From Treponemataceae bacterium (GTDB lineage Bacteria; Spirochaetota; Spirochaetia; Treponematales; Treponemataceae): a stretch of 64,000 nucleotides of DNA. Within the stretch, counting starts at the first letter, position 1, and each line of letters opens with the position of its first letter. This document shows positions 7,165-16,557 of the stretch, piece after piece. Under the pieces are notes generated by a model that saw only the letters and a program-made list of their open reading frames with translations, searched no databases and was not told the origin of the DNA. The stretch spans positions 1 through 64,000 of the forward strand of contig JAKSTR010000004.1 in the NCBI GenBank assembly GCA_024402495.1, read 5' to 3'. The position numbers and the translations under genes were made by a program.

Positions 7165-9484
7165 GACTTCAAACCTTTGTGTAGGCTACAATAAAAAAAT
7201 CCTCATTGATGGAATTAATTTTAATGTTCAAGCCGGAAAAATTCTGACCCTTATAGGACCAAACGGTTCGGGAAAATCTACGGTACTCAAAACCATAATA
7301 AAAGAACTTAAAGCCCTTGGAGGTTCTGTTTCCCTTACAGGGAAAAACCTTTTTTCAGAAAAAGAAGCTTTTGTATCACGGCATCTTTCTATGGTAATGA
7401 CTGAACGGATTCACCCGGAAATGATGACTGTACGAGAAGTTGTTGCCACCGGCCGTTACCCTTATACAGGTCGGCTGGGTATCCTTTCGGATGAAGACTG
7501 GAAAATTACAGAAGAAGCCATGAAAACCGTTCACTGCGAAAAAATTGCTGACTGCAATTTTAATATGATAAGTGACGGACAAAGGCAGCGGGTAATGCTT
7601 GCCCGGGCAATATGTCAGGATACAGAAGTAATAGTTCTTGATGAACCTGTTACTTTTCTGGATATGTACTACAAACTGGACTTTCTTAAAACCGTAAAAA
7701 ATCTTGCCCTAAGAAAAAATAAGGCAATCATTATGTCCTTGCACGATCTGGATCTTGTAAAAAAGATTTCTGACCTAATTCTCTGCCTTGACGGTGAAAA
7801 AATTGTAAAGATTGGAACAAGTGATGAGATTTTCAGGGATGATTTTATACAGAAACTTTACGGCTTGAATAAAGATGAATTTAACCCGGAAACCGGTATG
7901 CTGGTCTGGGACTGCGCAAGGGATTGTAGTGGCGGCGAAGCCGTTGTGAAGCAGCCTGCTGCGAACAATGGAGGTGCGCAATGCACCGGAACCACGGAAA
8001 GCCCGACCCGTCAGGGATGCGCCCATAAAAAAGCAAAAATCCTTATGATTCAGGGAACCATGAGCAATGCAGGGAAAAGCCTTGTTGTTGCCGGTCTGTG
8101 CAGAATTTTTAAGCAGGACGGATACAAGGTTGCCCCTTTTAAGTCTCAGAACATGGCGCTGAACTCCTTTATTACCCGGGACGGTTTTGAAATGGGGCGG
8201 GCTCAGGTTATGCAGGCCGAAGCAGCAGGAATTGAGCCGGATGTGGCAATGAATCCTATTCTATTGAAGCCAACGAATGATACGGGTTCTCAGGTTATTG
8301 TAAACGGCGAAGTTATGGGCAACATGCCGGCACGTGAATATTTTGAATACAAAAAAAGTCTTGTGCCGGAAATTATGAAAGCTTTCCACAAACTGGAAGA
8401 CCAGTACGACATTATCGTTATTGAAGGTGCAGGTAGTCCAGCCGAAATTAACCTGCGTAAGAACGACATCGTAAACATGGGGCTTGCAGAAATGGTTGAT
8501 GCGCCGGTTCTTCTTGTTGGCGACATTGACCGTGGAGGCGTTTTTGCCCAGCTTTTGGGAACCATAGAGCTTCTGGAAAAATCTGAACGCGAAAGAATCA
8601 AGGGTCTCATAATCAATAAATTCCGCGGAGACAAATCCCTTTTGGACAGCGGCATTGTAATGCTGGAAGAAAAAGGTGGCATTCCAGTTACGGGAGTTCT
8701 TCCTTACATGCAGCTTTCCATTGATGACGAAGACAGTCTTTCTACCCGCTTTGAAAGTCGCAGCGCAGGAATTGTAAATATCGGTGTAATAAAATTTCCG
8801 CGCATTTCTAACTTTACAGACTTTAACGTTTTTGATGAAATTGATGGAGTAAGCCTTCACTACATAAAAAATGCTGGAGAGATTCCTGCAATGGACATGA
8901 TTATTCTTCCAGGCAGCAAAAACACAATTGCAGACCTTAAATGGATGCGGGAAAACGGAATGGAAGCAGCCGTAAAAAAATTCAGCGCAAACGGATTGGT
9001 TTTTGGAATTTGCGGCGGGTACCAGATGCTTGGAAAAAACATACATGACCCGGAAAATGTGGAAGAAGGCGGAACTATCCGTGGAATAGAACTGCTGGAT
9101 ACAGAAACGGTTCTACTTAAAGAAAAAACAAGAACTCAGACTCAATGTAACACTGGAAAGGTTTCGGGGGCGCTTCAATTCCTGAGCGACAGACTTATTT
9201 CCGGTTATGAAATCCACATGGGGAAAACAAAAATTGGGAATGCTGATTCTTTCCCTTGCGGTGCTTCCTGTGGAAATGTTTACGGTTCTTACATCCACGG
9301 CTTTTTTGATGAAGGTGACATTGCATTTACTTTGTGCAGTTTTCTTGCCCAAAAAAAAGGCATGGAGCTTTCTGGAAAATCTTTTGACTACAAGGCATTT
9401 AAAGAATCTCAATATGATCTTCTTGCTGACGGCATAAGGAAAAATCTTAACATGGAGGCAATTTATGGAATCCTGGAGCAGTAA
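7157..9484 (+). CDS. Fusion of BtuD-type ABC ATPase and cobyric acid synthase CbiP
   Basis: 775 residues. Residues 1-250 are a complete ABC ATPase: Walker [10 protein letters not shown], signature region [15 protein letters not shown], Walker [11 protein letters not shown], switch His in MSLHD. Residues 293-775 are a full-length CbiP/CobQ: DTBS-like ATP site GTMSNAGKS, then a class-I glutaminase domain with nucleophile in [10 protein letters not shown] and a His in [10 protein letters not shown]. CbiP amidates adenosylcobyrinic diamide at four side chains. The linker (about 251-292) is Gly/Cys/Thr-rich and encoded by DNA made of three small hairpins. No independent start for CbiP is seen. The fusion ties import energisation to a synthesis enzyme, probably as an accident of gene joining. 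Confidence 0.92.
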   Translation: MLKTSNLCVGYNKKILIDGINFNVQAGKILTLIGPNGSGKSTVLKTIIKELKALGGSVSLTGKNLFSEKEAFVSRHLSMVMTERIHPEMMTVREVVATGRYPYTGRLGILSDEDWKITEEAMKTVHCEKIADCNFNMISDGQRQRVMLARAICQDTEVIVLDEPVTFLDMYYKLDFLKTVKNLALRKNKAIIMSLHDLDLVKKISDLILCLDGEKIVKIGTSDEIFRDDFIQKLYGLNKDEFNPETGMLVWDCARDCSGGEAVVKQPAANNGGAQCTGTTESPTRQGCAHKKAKILMIQGTMSNAGKSLVVAGLCRIFKQDGYKVAPFKSQNMALNSFITRDGFEMGRAQVMQAEAAGIEPDVAMNPILLKPTNDTGSQVIVNGEVMGNMPAREYFEYKKSLVPEIMKAFHKLEDQYDIIVIEGAGSPAEINLRKNDIVNMGLAEMVDAPVLLVGDIDRGGVFAQLLGTIELLEKSERERIKGLIINKFRGDKSLLDSGIVMLEEKGGIPVTGVLPYMQLSIDDEDSLSTRFESRSAGIVNIGVIKFPRISNFTDFNVFDEIDGVSLHYIKNAGEIPAMDMIILPGSKNTIADLKWMRENGMEAAVKKFSANGLVFGICGGYQMLGKNIHDPENVEEGGTIRGIELLDTETVLLKEKTRTQTQCNTGKVSGALQFLSDRLISGYEIHMGKTKIGNADSFPCGASCGNVYGSYIHGFFDEGDIAFTLCSFLAQKKGMELSGKSFDYKAFKESQYDLLADGIRKNLNMEAIYGILEQ
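7931..7990 (+). repeat. Palindromic mosaic encoding the BtuD-CbiP linker
   Basis: Three consecutive perfect hairpins lie in frame inside the fusion gene: CGGC-GAA-GCCG (7933-7943), GCAGC-CT-GCTGC (7951-7962) and GGTGC-N5-GCACC (7973-7987). The stretch is GC-rich, unlike the surrounding A-rich coding DNA. It resembles an intergenic palindromic repeat now read as protein. Confidence 0.55.
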
Positions 9485-10484
9485 AATAAAATCCAACTGG
9501 GATAAAATAGCAAAACCTCTGGACAGTCTTGGAAAACTTGAATCCCTTGTGGCAAAACTTGGGGCCATCCAGAAAACAGAACATCCTTCATGCGAAAAAT
9601 CATGTCTTGTGGTTTTGTGTGCGGATAACGGCATTGTAGAAGAAGGCATAAGCCAGTCTGACCAAAGCATTACAAGAATCTGTGCCCAAAACATTTCAGC
9701 CGGTAAAACCACCGTTGGCATTATGGCTTCTCAGGTAAACTGCCACATTATGACCTACGACGTGGGCATAAATACGCAGGATGAACTTAAAAATGTCATA
9801 AACAGAAAAATCCGTTCCGGCACAAGAAATTTCCTTAAAGAAGAAGCCATGACACAGGAAGAAGTAGACCAAGCTCTGGATTTGGGAAAGGAAATTGTTC
9901 TGGACTGTAAAAATAAAGGCTATGATCTTATCTGCGTTGGCGAAATGGGAATCGGGAATACAACTACTTCTGCGGCAATTGCTGCCTCCATTCTTAAAAC
10001 CGGCGGCGAAATTACTGCAGGACGTGGAGCTGGTCTTAGTGACGAAGGACTTAAACGTAAGGTTTTTGTAATAAATGAGGCAATAAAAAAATATGACTTG
10101 TACAGTAAAGATTCACTTTCTGTTTTAAAAGCTGTTGGAGGCTACGACCTTGCAGTAATGACTGGCATTTACCTTGCGGCAAAAGAATATTCCATGGCTG
10201 TAGTTCTGGATGGCGCCATAAGCATTACGGCTGCCCTTGTTGCAGAAAAACATTCCAAGGGAACTGTTGATTTTCTCCTTCCTTCACACATAAGCCGGGA
10301 ACCGATTGGAGAACTTTTGTGCCGGGAACTTAATCTTTCTCCTGTAATTGACGCAGGCATGGCTTTGGGCGAAGGAACCGGTGCTGTTCTGTTTCTTGGC
10401 ATTTTAAAGACTGCCATTGCTGTTTACGAAAAAAGCGTTCCTTTTGCAGATTCAAATGTTGAACAGTATAAGAGGTTCAAATGA
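9465..10484 (+). CDS. cobT: Nicotinate-nucleotide:dimethylbenzimidazole phosphoribosyltransferase CobT
   Basis: Activates the lower ligand base to its alpha-ribotide for attachment to the corrinoid. The 339 residues match the family length. Motifs include [13 protein letters not shown] for phosphate binding and a C-terminal LGEGTGA containing the catalytic Glu. The start overlaps the cbiP end by 20 bp, and the stop overlaps cobU in ATGA. No dimethylbenzimidazole synthesis gene (bluB or bza) is in the window, so the base may be made elsewhere or taken up. Confidence 0.95.
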   Translation: MESWSSKIKSNWDKIAKPLDSLGKLESLVAKLGAIQKTEHPSCEKSCLVVLCADNGIVEEGISQSDQSITRICAQNISAGKTTVGIMASQVNCHIMTYDVGINTQDELKNVINRKIRSGTRNFLKEEAMTQEEVDQALDLGKEIVLDCKNKGYDLICVGEMGIGNTTTSAAIAASILKTGGEITAGRGAGLSDEGLKRKVFVINEAIKKYDLYSKDSLSVLKAVGGYDLAVMTGIYLAAKEYSMAVVLDGAISITAALVAEKHSKGTVDFLLPSHISREPIGELLCRELNLSPVIDAGMALGEGTGAVLFLGILKTAIAVYEKSVPFADSNVEQYKRFK

Positions 10485-11014
10485 TTCACCTTGTTTACGG
10501 CGGAAGCGGAAGCGGAAAATCTGCCTATGCAGAAAATCTTGTAATGACCTTGGACACTAAAAATAAATACTACCTTGCAACCATGAAAATTTACGGCGAA
10601 GAGGGACTTAAAAAAGTACAGCGCCACAGGGAACTTAGAGCCGGAAAAGGTTTTGTAACTATTGAAAAAGAAACTCTGGATGACATGGAAGATATAAAAA
10701 AGATTGTGACAGAAAAAGATTCTGTCATTCTTCTTGAATGCCTTTCAAATCTTACGGCAAACGAAATGTTCCGGGAAGACAGAATGATTCCTTGCCGGGA
10801 AGTAAGTAAAAAAATTTGCAGCGGTCTCAAAAGTTTAGGGGAAACTGCGGAAAACCTTGTCATTGTGAGCAACAATATTTTTGAAGACGGAATTGAATAT
10901 GATGAAAGTACAAAAGAATATATGAAAGCTCTGGGTGAGATAAATGTTTTTGCGGCAGAAATGGCTGATAAAGTTACGGAAGTAGTCTGCAGTATTCCGG
11001 TGGAGGTAAAATGA
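10481..11014 (+). CDS. cobU: Adenosylcobinamide kinase/guanylyltransferase CobU
   Basis: Phosphorylates adenosylcobinamide and converts it to the GDP form in nucleotide-loop assembly. P-loop GGSGSGKS is at residues 7-14, the likely guanylylated His is in QRHRELRAG, and LLECLSNL follows. The C-terminal third (VSNNIFEDGIEYDES) departs from the usual VSNEVG-type motif. That missing motif is present in the small CobU-like gene two positions downstream. The gene is coupled at both ends by ATGA overlaps. Confidence 0.9.
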   Translation: MIHLVYGGSGSGKSAYAENLVMTLDTKNKYYLATMKIYGEEGLKKVQRHRELRAGKGFVTIEKETLDDMEDIKKIVTEKDSVILLECLSNLTANEMFREDRMIPCREVSKKICSGLKSLGETAENLVIVSNNIFEDGIEYDESTKEYMKALGEINVFAAEMADKVTEVVCSIPVEVK

Positions 11015-11790
11015 AAAGCATTTTAAAAGCATGTGCCGTCGCTTTTTCCATGTACTCAAAAATCCCAATGCCCCGTTTTGTGTGGGGAAGTCAGGACATG
11101 AAGTATCATCTGTGCTTTTTCCCTCTGATTGGATCAGTAATTGGCAGCATAGTTTTTTTATGGAACCATGTCTGCACTTTGATTCCCGTTTCAGATATCC
11201 TTAAAACTTTTCTTGCAATTGCAGTTCCACTTATTGTTACAGGCGGATTTCACGTAGATGGCTTTATGGATACGATGGACGCAATTCATTCTTATCAGGA
11301 CAGAGAAAAAAAACTTGAAATACTTAAAGACCCTCACATCGGTGCATTTTCTGTAATATGCGCCATTATATTTTTCCTTTTTGCAATAGGTTTTTCTTTT
11401 GAAATTAAAACATTTGAAACCCTTTTTACAGTCTGCGCATCTTTTGTCATTTCCCGGGAATTAAGCGGTCTTTCCGTATTGCTATTTCCTAAAGCAAAAA
11501 AAGACGGCATGGCTTCTGTAGAAAGCAAAACCGACGGTAAAAAAACAGTTGTTGTAGTTCTTATTATTGAACTTTTTGCAAGCTGCACTACCCTGTTATG
11601 TCTGACACTGGGAAAAAGCCTTTGCGGAATATTTTCCATTGCCGCCATGGGACTTTCCTTTGTCTATTATTATTTTATGAGCCGCAAAAACTTTGGCGGA
11701 ATTACGGGAGACCTGGCTGGATTTTTCATCTGCATTTCTGAACTGACAGCGCTGATCGCAACTGCCGTTTCCTGCATTTTTGGAGTGTAA
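11011..11790 (+). CDS. cobS: Cobalamin synthase CobS
   Basis: Joins adenosylcobinamide-GDP with the alpha-ribazole (phosphate) to make cobalamin (phosphate) in the inner membrane. 259 residues with several hydrophobic helices. The acidic metal-binding motif GGFHVDGFMDTMDA and the following KDPHIGAF are diagnostic. It is translationally coupled to cobU by ATGA and followed after 2 bp by the CobU-like gene. Confidence 0.95.
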   Translation: MKSILKACAVAFSMYSKIPMPRFVWGSQDMKYHLCFFPLIGSVIGSIVFLWNHVCTLIPVSDILKTFLAIAVPLIVTGGFHVDGFMDTMDAIHSYQDREKKLEILKDPHIGAFSVICAIIFFLFAIGFSFEIKTFETLFTVCASFVISRELSGLSVLLFPKAKKDGMASVESKTDGKKTVVVVLIIELFASCTTLLCLTLGKSLCGIFSIAAMGLSFVYYYFMSRKNFGGITGDLAGFFICISELTALIATAVSCIFGV

Positions 11791-11792
11791 AA

Positions 11793-12128
11793 ATGATTTT
11801 AATAATTGGCGGTTCTTATCAGAATAAATATGAATGGGCAAAAACTCACTACGGTAACCGTAAAATATGGAACAGTTTTCATCTTTTTGTAAAACAAAGC
11901 CTTTTAGAAGGAAAAACGCCGGAAGAAATTAAGACTAACGTACAAGCAAAAATAATGGAGGATCCATCCCTTGTAATAATCAGTGACGAAATTGGTTGCG
12001 GAATTGTGCCTTTTACAGAAGAAGACAGGAACTACCGCGAATTAACCGGGCGACTTTTGTGTCACATTGCAGAACATGCCGAAAATGTTTTCAGAATTAC
12101 CTGTGGAATAGGACAGAAAATAAAATGA
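11793..12128 (+). CDS. CobU-like protein with a degenerate P-loop
   Basis: 111 residues. The N-terminus GGSYQNKYEWA sits where CobU has GGSGSGKSAYA, so the nucleotide-binding Gly/Lys/Ser residues are lost. The C-terminal half keeps a canonical CobU tail: ISDEIGCGIVP, DRNYRELTGR, CGIGQKIK. This is the segment that the full-length CobU at 10481 has altered. It may be a partner or regulatory subunit of CobU, a leftover paralogue, or a divergent enzyme. It is embedded in the operon and coupled to cobC by ATGA. Function unproven. Confidence 0.75.
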   Translation: MILIIGGSYQNKYEWAKTHYGNRKIWNSFHLFVKQSLLEGKTPEEIKTNVQAKIMEDPSLVIISDEIGCGIVPFTEEDRNYRELTGRLLCHIAEHAENVFRITCGIGQKIK

Positions 12129-12703
12129 TAAAGAAAGTTCAGCTTATAAGACACGGAAAAACAAAAGAAAACCTGGAAAAAAGATTTGCAGGTGGAAAAA
12201 CGGATTCTTCTCTCTGTGAACAGGGCATTGCAGAAATCAAACAGTTCTCAAAAGATAATGTTTATGAAAACTGTGAACTTTTATTTTCAAGCCCAATGAA
12301 ACGCTGCCTTGAAACTGCAAACCTTATATTTCCTGACTCCAATATTCAGACCATCGAAGATTTCCGTGAACTGAATTTTGGTTTATTTGAAAACAAAAAC
12401 CATGCTGAACTGGACGGAAATCCATTATACCAGAAATGGCTTGATTCAGGCGGAAAAGGTGAAATTCCACAGGGAGAAAATTTTCAGAGTTTTGTACAGC
12501 GATCACTAAAAGGATTCAAATACATGATTTCTCTTTCTAGGGAAAACTCTGTCTCGGCAGTTGTCCACGGCGGCACAATAATGGCAATACTTTATGCCTT
12601 AAACGGCGGCGACTATTACGAATATATGTGCTCCAATGGCCAAGGTTATATTTTTGAGTTTTCCTCAGAAACAATGAAAATCTCCGGATTAAGAAAAATC
12701 TAA
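12125..12703 (+). CDS. cobC: Alpha-ribazole phosphatase CobC (histidine phosphatase)
   Basis: Removes the 5'-phosphate from alpha-ribazole phosphate or adenosylcobalamin phosphate. 192 residues with the catalytic LIRHGKT at residues 7-13 and the second His in VVHGGTIM. ATG 12125 is chosen because it overlaps the previous stop in ATGA and fits the family N-terminus. The open frame extends further upstream without support. The specific role rests on operon context, since the fold is shared with other phosphatases. Confidence 0.85.
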   Translation: MIKKVQLIRHGKTKENLEKRFAGGKTDSSLCEQGIAEIKQFSKDNVYENCELLFSSPMKRCLETANLIFPDSNIQTIEDFRELNFGLFENKNHAELDGNPLYQKWLDSGGKGEIPQGENFQSFVQRSLKGFKYMISLSRENSVSAVVHGGTIMAILYALNGGDYYEYMCSNGQGYIFEFSSETMKISGLRKI

Positions 12704-12714
12704 GGTGAATACAG

Positions 12715-13752
12715 ATGTTCAATATCAATGCAATTAACTGTCATTTAATAGCTTTTCTCATTGGTTTTATCCTTGACCTGATAATAGGCGACCCTTACTG
12801 GCTGCCTCATCCAGTCCGCTTTATAGGGAAAACCATTTCCTTTTACGAAAAACTTTTGATTGGAAAAAAGGATCTTCCAAAACCGCTTACTCCAAAACAG
12901 AAAAGACTCCGCGGTGTAATTATGGTAATGCTCGTAACTGCCACTACAGAATTTTTTGTAATACTTATTCTTTATTTTGCAGAAATTCTTTCCATAGCTG
13001 TTCATCCTGCCGTAAGCATTGCCGTAGAAGCCATAATAACATTCCAGCTTCTTGCAACAAAATGCCTTAAAGTAGAAAGCATGAAAGTTTATCGGGAACT
13101 TAAAAAAGGAAATCTCTACGGTGCTAGAAAAGCCGTTTCCATGATTGTAGGCCGAGACACAGAAAACCTTACAGATGTGGAAGTAACAAAAGCAGCCGTT
13201 GAAACAGTTGCAGAAAATACATCTGACGGAATAATTGCCCCAATGCTCTTTTTAGCCATTGGAGGCCCGGTTTTTGGTTTCTTTTACAAATGCATTAATA
13301 CAATGGATTCCATGATCGGCTATAAAAATGAACGCTACTTAGATTTTGGAAGATTTGCCGCAAAAACTGATGATGTACTGAATTTTATTCCGGCACGCTT
13401 AAGTGCATGGCTCATGATTTTTTCTTGCCTTTTTCTGGGGAAAAAGTATTCTGCATCCGGCGCCAGACGCATTTATTGCCGTGACCGTTACAAACATGAA
13501 AGTCCAAATTCTGCACATACAGAAAGTGTCTGCGCAGGAGCTTTGGGCGTACAGCTTGCAGGGCCTGCTGTTTATGAAGGCAAAATTGAAAATAAAGATT
13601 TTCTTGGTGACAAATTGCGGGAAATAGAATACGAAGACATTAAACGGGCAAATGCACTTTCCTACGGAACTGCAATCACATGCATAATTTTATGCAGCAT
13701 TCTAATTGCCTTATGCTCTTACGGACCATATTTAATTAAGGCAGGAAACTAA
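12715..13752 (+). CDS. cbiB: Adenosylcobinamide-phosphate synthase CbiB
   Basis: Membrane enzyme that attaches aminopropanol phosphate to adenosylcobyric acid. 345 residues with hydrophobic helices at the N-terminus, middle and C-terminus, and the family motif GDPYWLPHPVRFIGK near residue 25. NTMDSMIGYKNERY is also typical. AAGGTGA upstream fits ATG 12715. The stop overlaps the cobD start as TAATG. Confidence 0.94.
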   Translation: MFNINAINCHLIAFLIGFILDLIIGDPYWLPHPVRFIGKTISFYEKLLIGKKDLPKPLTPKQKRLRGVIMVMLVTATTEFFVILILYFAEILSIAVHPAVSIAVEAIITFQLLATKCLKVESMKVYRELKKGNLYGARKAVSMIVGRDTENLTDVEVTKAAVETVAENTSDGIIAPMLFLAIGGPVFGFFYKCINTMDSMIGYKNERYLDFGRFAAKTDDVLNFIPARLSAWLMIFSCLFLGKKYSASGARRIYCRDRYKHESPNSAHTESVCAGALGVQLAGPAVYEGKIENKDFLGDKLREIEYEDIKRANALSYGTAITCIILCSILIALCSYGPYLIKAGN

Positions 13753-14801
13753 TGCACGGCGGCAACATTTACTCTACAAAAATAAAATATGATTTCTCAG
13801 TAAACGTGAACCCATACAGGCTTCCATTAAAAGCAGCCTTTAGTTTTTTCCGATCTTATGCTTCTTTAAAAAATTACCCTGACATAAATTCGGCTGAACT
13901 TTCCCAAGCTGTTTCAGAAAAATATAGCATTCCTGAAAAAAACATTATTATGGGAAACGGTGCCTCAGACATCATTTTTGCAACAGTAAGGGCTCTGGCT
14001 CCAAAAAAAGCCCTGCTTCTTTCACCCTGTTTTTCAGGATACATTCACGCACTAAATTCTTTGGGAACAGAAATAATCTATTTTCCTCTAAAGGCTGCTG
14101 AAAATTTCTCATTAAGTGCAGAAAGATTTTCAGAACTAAAAAAATTCATCAAAAATGAAAAGCCGGATATGTTTTTCCTCTGTAACCCAAATAATCCCAA
14201 CGGCATACTTTATTCCCGGGATTTTATCACAGAACTTTGCGATTTATGTAAAACGCTGGGAATTTTTATTCTTCTGGATGAATGTTTTATAGAATTAAGC
14301 GGAAAAGCAAAAGATTATTCTCTCTGCAGCACTTTTCATTCTTATGACAATCTGATTATTATAAATGCGCTTACAAAGACCTATGCCGTACCGGGTTTAA
14401 GACTTGGTTTTGGAATTTGTTCCTCTGAAAAAATTCTTTCTGGCATAAAACATCAAATGCCAGAGTGGAATGTTTCCATTCCGGCGCAGAAAGTAGGAAA
14501 AGTGCTTTTACAGGACGTCCGTTACATAACCAGTTCAGTAAAAAAAATAAAAAAAGAAAGAAAATTTCTGTCAGACGGAATTTCAAAACTGGGATTAAAA
14601 GTTTATCCGTCTGATTCCAACTTCATTCTGTTTTACACAGAAAAACAGGCAGACTTAAAAACCGAATTGATAAAACAGCAGATTCTCATCCGCGATTGCA
14701 GCGATTATGAAAATCTAAAAAACGGGTTTTACAGAGTTGCGGTAAAATCTCATGGCGAAAATAAAATTCTTTTAAGAAAAATAAAAAAAGCTCTGGGATA
14801 A
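13752..14801 (+). CDS. cobD: L-threonine-O-3-phosphate decarboxylase CobD (PLP-dependent)
   Basis: Makes the aminopropanol phosphate used by CbiB. 349 residues of the aminotransferase fold-I family. Visible sites are the cofactor-binding NPNNPNG, LLDECFIE and the PLP Lys in LTKTYAVPG. HisC is the nearest alternative, but the position directly after cbiB supports CobD. The start overlaps the cbiB stop. Confidence 0.9.
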   Translation: MHGGNIYSTKIKYDFSVNVNPYRLPLKAAFSFFRSYASLKNYPDINSAELSQAVSEKYSIPEKNIIMGNGASDIIFATVRALAPKKALLLSPCFSGYIHALNSLGTEIIYFPLKAAENFSLSAERFSELKKFIKNEKPDMFFLCNPNNPNGILYSRDFITELCDLCKTLGIFILLDECFIELSGKAKDYSLCSTFHSYDNLIIINALTKTYAVPGLRLGFGICSSEKILSGIKHQMPEWNVSIPAQKVGKVLLQDVRYITSSVKKIKKERKFLSDGISKLGLKVYPSDSNFILFYTEKQADLKTELIKQQILIRDCSDYENLKNGFYRVAVKSHGENKILLRKIKKALG

Positions 14802-14803
14802 AA

Positions 14804-15445
14804 ATGAAAAAAATCGAATACGTACTTCCTTCAGAAATAGAAAAACGAAGCTTTGAGATTATCGAAAGAGAACTTCTGGAACAGGGAATAAAAATCCCCG
14901 ACGAACAGAAGCCTGTTACCATGCGGGTAATTCATACAAGTGCAGATTTTGAATATGCAGAAACCATGTGCTATTCGGCAAATGCCATTGAAATTGCAAA
15001 AAAACTGATTGCATCTGGCGCAGACATTGTTACAGATACAAATATGGCAAAAGCCGGCATAAACAAAAAAGCACTGGAAAAATTTGGCGGTCAAGTTCAC
15101 TGTTTTATGGCTGATGATGATGTTGCCGCCGAAGCAAAAGCCCGCTCCGTTACAAGAGCCACAATAAGCATGGAACGGGCAAGCCGTCTTGGGAAACCTG
15201 TCATTTTTGCCCTTGGTAACGCGCCAACAGCAATGATAAGCCTTTATGAAATGATGGAAAAAAAAGAATTTGTACCTCCCTTTGTAATTGGAGTTCCTGT
15301 CGGCTTTGTAAATGTTGTTGCAGCAAAAGAACTGTTTCTGCATTCCAACGTGCCTTACATTATAAACAAAGGCCGTAAAGGCGGAAGCAACATAGCCGCA
15401 GCAATCTGCAATGCTCTTCTTTATGAACTTGGAGTCCGCAGTTGA
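14804..15445 (+). CDS. cbiC: Cobalt-precorrin-8 methylmutase CbiC
   Basis: Moves the methyl group from C-11 to C-12 to give cobyrinate. 213 residues, the usual length, with catalytic His in MRVIHTSADFEY near residue 44, and the conserved DTNMAKAGI and NAPTA. It begins 2 bp after cobD and ends overlapping the TTG start of cbiD. Confidence 0.95.
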   Translation: MKKIEYVLPSEIEKRSFEIIERELLEQGIKIPDEQKPVTMRVIHTSADFEYAETMCYSANAIEIAKKLIASGADIVTDTNMAKAGINKKALEKFGGQVHCFMADDDVAAEAKARSVTRATISMERASRLGKPVIFALGNAPTAMISLYEMMEKKEFVPPFVIGVPVGFVNVVAAKELFLHSNVPYIINKGRKGGSNIAAAICNALLYELGVRS

Positions 15446-16557
15446 AATACGGTTTCACTACAGGTAGCTGTGCCGCTGCCGGAGCAAAAGCCGCAGCTTT
15501 TATGCTTCTTTCAGGTCTTGAAAAATCATCTATAAAAATCCTCACTCCTAAAGGAATAGAATTTAACGCAGAAATTGTTGATATATGCCGGACAGAAAAT
15601 GCCGTTAGCTGTGCCGTAATCAAAGACGGTGGCGATGACCCAGACGTTACTACGGGAGCCCATATTGTCTCGAAAGTTTCCATAGAGTCAGAGAAAAATG
15701 AAAACGAAAAAACGGTCATAAAGATTCAGGGAGGTCCTGGAGTTGGAACAGTCACAAAACCCGGCCTTGACCAGAAAGTTGGAGAAGCTGCTATAAACAC
15801 AGTTCCCAGAAATATGATTAAAAAAGAAGTTCTTGAAGTATGCAGCCTTATGGACTTTAATGGAACACTTCTTGTAGAAATATCAGTTCCGGAAGGCATT
15901 GAGCTTGCAGAAAAGACATTTAACCCCCGTCTTGGCATAAAAGGCGGTATTTCCATTCTCGGTACAAGCGGCATTGTAGAACCCATGAGTTCCCAGGCAA
16001 TTCTTGATACAATAAAAGTTGAGTTGAACCAGCACAAAGCCTTTGGAAAAAAAATTGCGGCAGTAACTCCGGGAAACTACGGTCAGGATTTTATGCTAAA
16101 AACCTATGACTACGATCTTGATAAAAGCGTAAAATGCTCAAATTTTATTGGCAACGTAATAGACATTGCCATTGAACTTGGTTTTGAAAAACTTCTCCTT
16201 ACAGGCCATATCGGAAAACTTATAAAAGTTTCCGGCGGAATAATGAACACTCACTCCAAAGAAGGTGACTGCCGTATGGAATTAATGTCAGCTTCGGCAA
16301 TAAGATGCGGATGCAGCCTTGACGGAGCAAAAAATATACTGGAGTGTGTTACAACAGAAGATGCCGTAAGCATTCTTATTAAAGAAAACATACTAAAAGA
16401 AGTGATGAAAGATGTTCTTGATAGGATTATGTTTTTCCTGAACAAACGGGCGGGCGATAAAATAGAAATAGGCTGTATGATTTACAGCAATCAGTTTGGT
16501 CTTCTAGCAAAAACAGAAAATGCAGAAGACTTAATCAGACAATGCAAGGTGATGTAA
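15442..16557 (+). CDS. cbiD: Cobalt-precorrin-5B C1-methyltransferase CbiD
   Basis: Methylates C-1 during ring contraction in the anaerobic pathway. 371 residues starting KYGFTTGSCAAAGAKAA, the family N-terminus, which fixes the start at TTG 15442 overlapping the cbiC stop. GDDPDVTTGA and GGISILGTSGIVEPMS are characteristic. CbiD has no ordinary SAM-methyltransferase signature, as is normal for the family. Confidence 0.95.
   Translation: MKYGFTTGSCAAAGAKAAAFMLLSGLEKSSIKILTPKGIEFNAEIVDICRTENAVSCAVIKDGGDDPDVTTGAHIVSKVSIESEKNENEKTVIKIQGGPGVGTVTKPGLDQKVGEAAINTVPRNMIKKEVLEVCSLMDFNGTLLVEISVPEGIELAEKTFNPRLGIKGGISILGTSGIVEPMSSQAILDTIKVELNQHKAFGKKIAAVTPGNYGQDFMLKTYDYDLDKSVKCSNFIGNVIDIAIELGFEKLLLTGHIGKLIKVSGGIMNTHSKEGDCRMELMSASAIRCGCSLDGAKNILECVTTEDAVSILIKENILKEVMKDVLDRIMFFLNKRAGDKIEIGCMIYSNQFGLLAKTENAEDLIRQCKVM

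Noticed and set aside
8261-9046. 261-codon frame antisense to cbiP
   Set aside because: It lies wholly opposite the clearly coding CbiP domain, and its His/Phe/Asn-rich composition is typical of a shadow frame.
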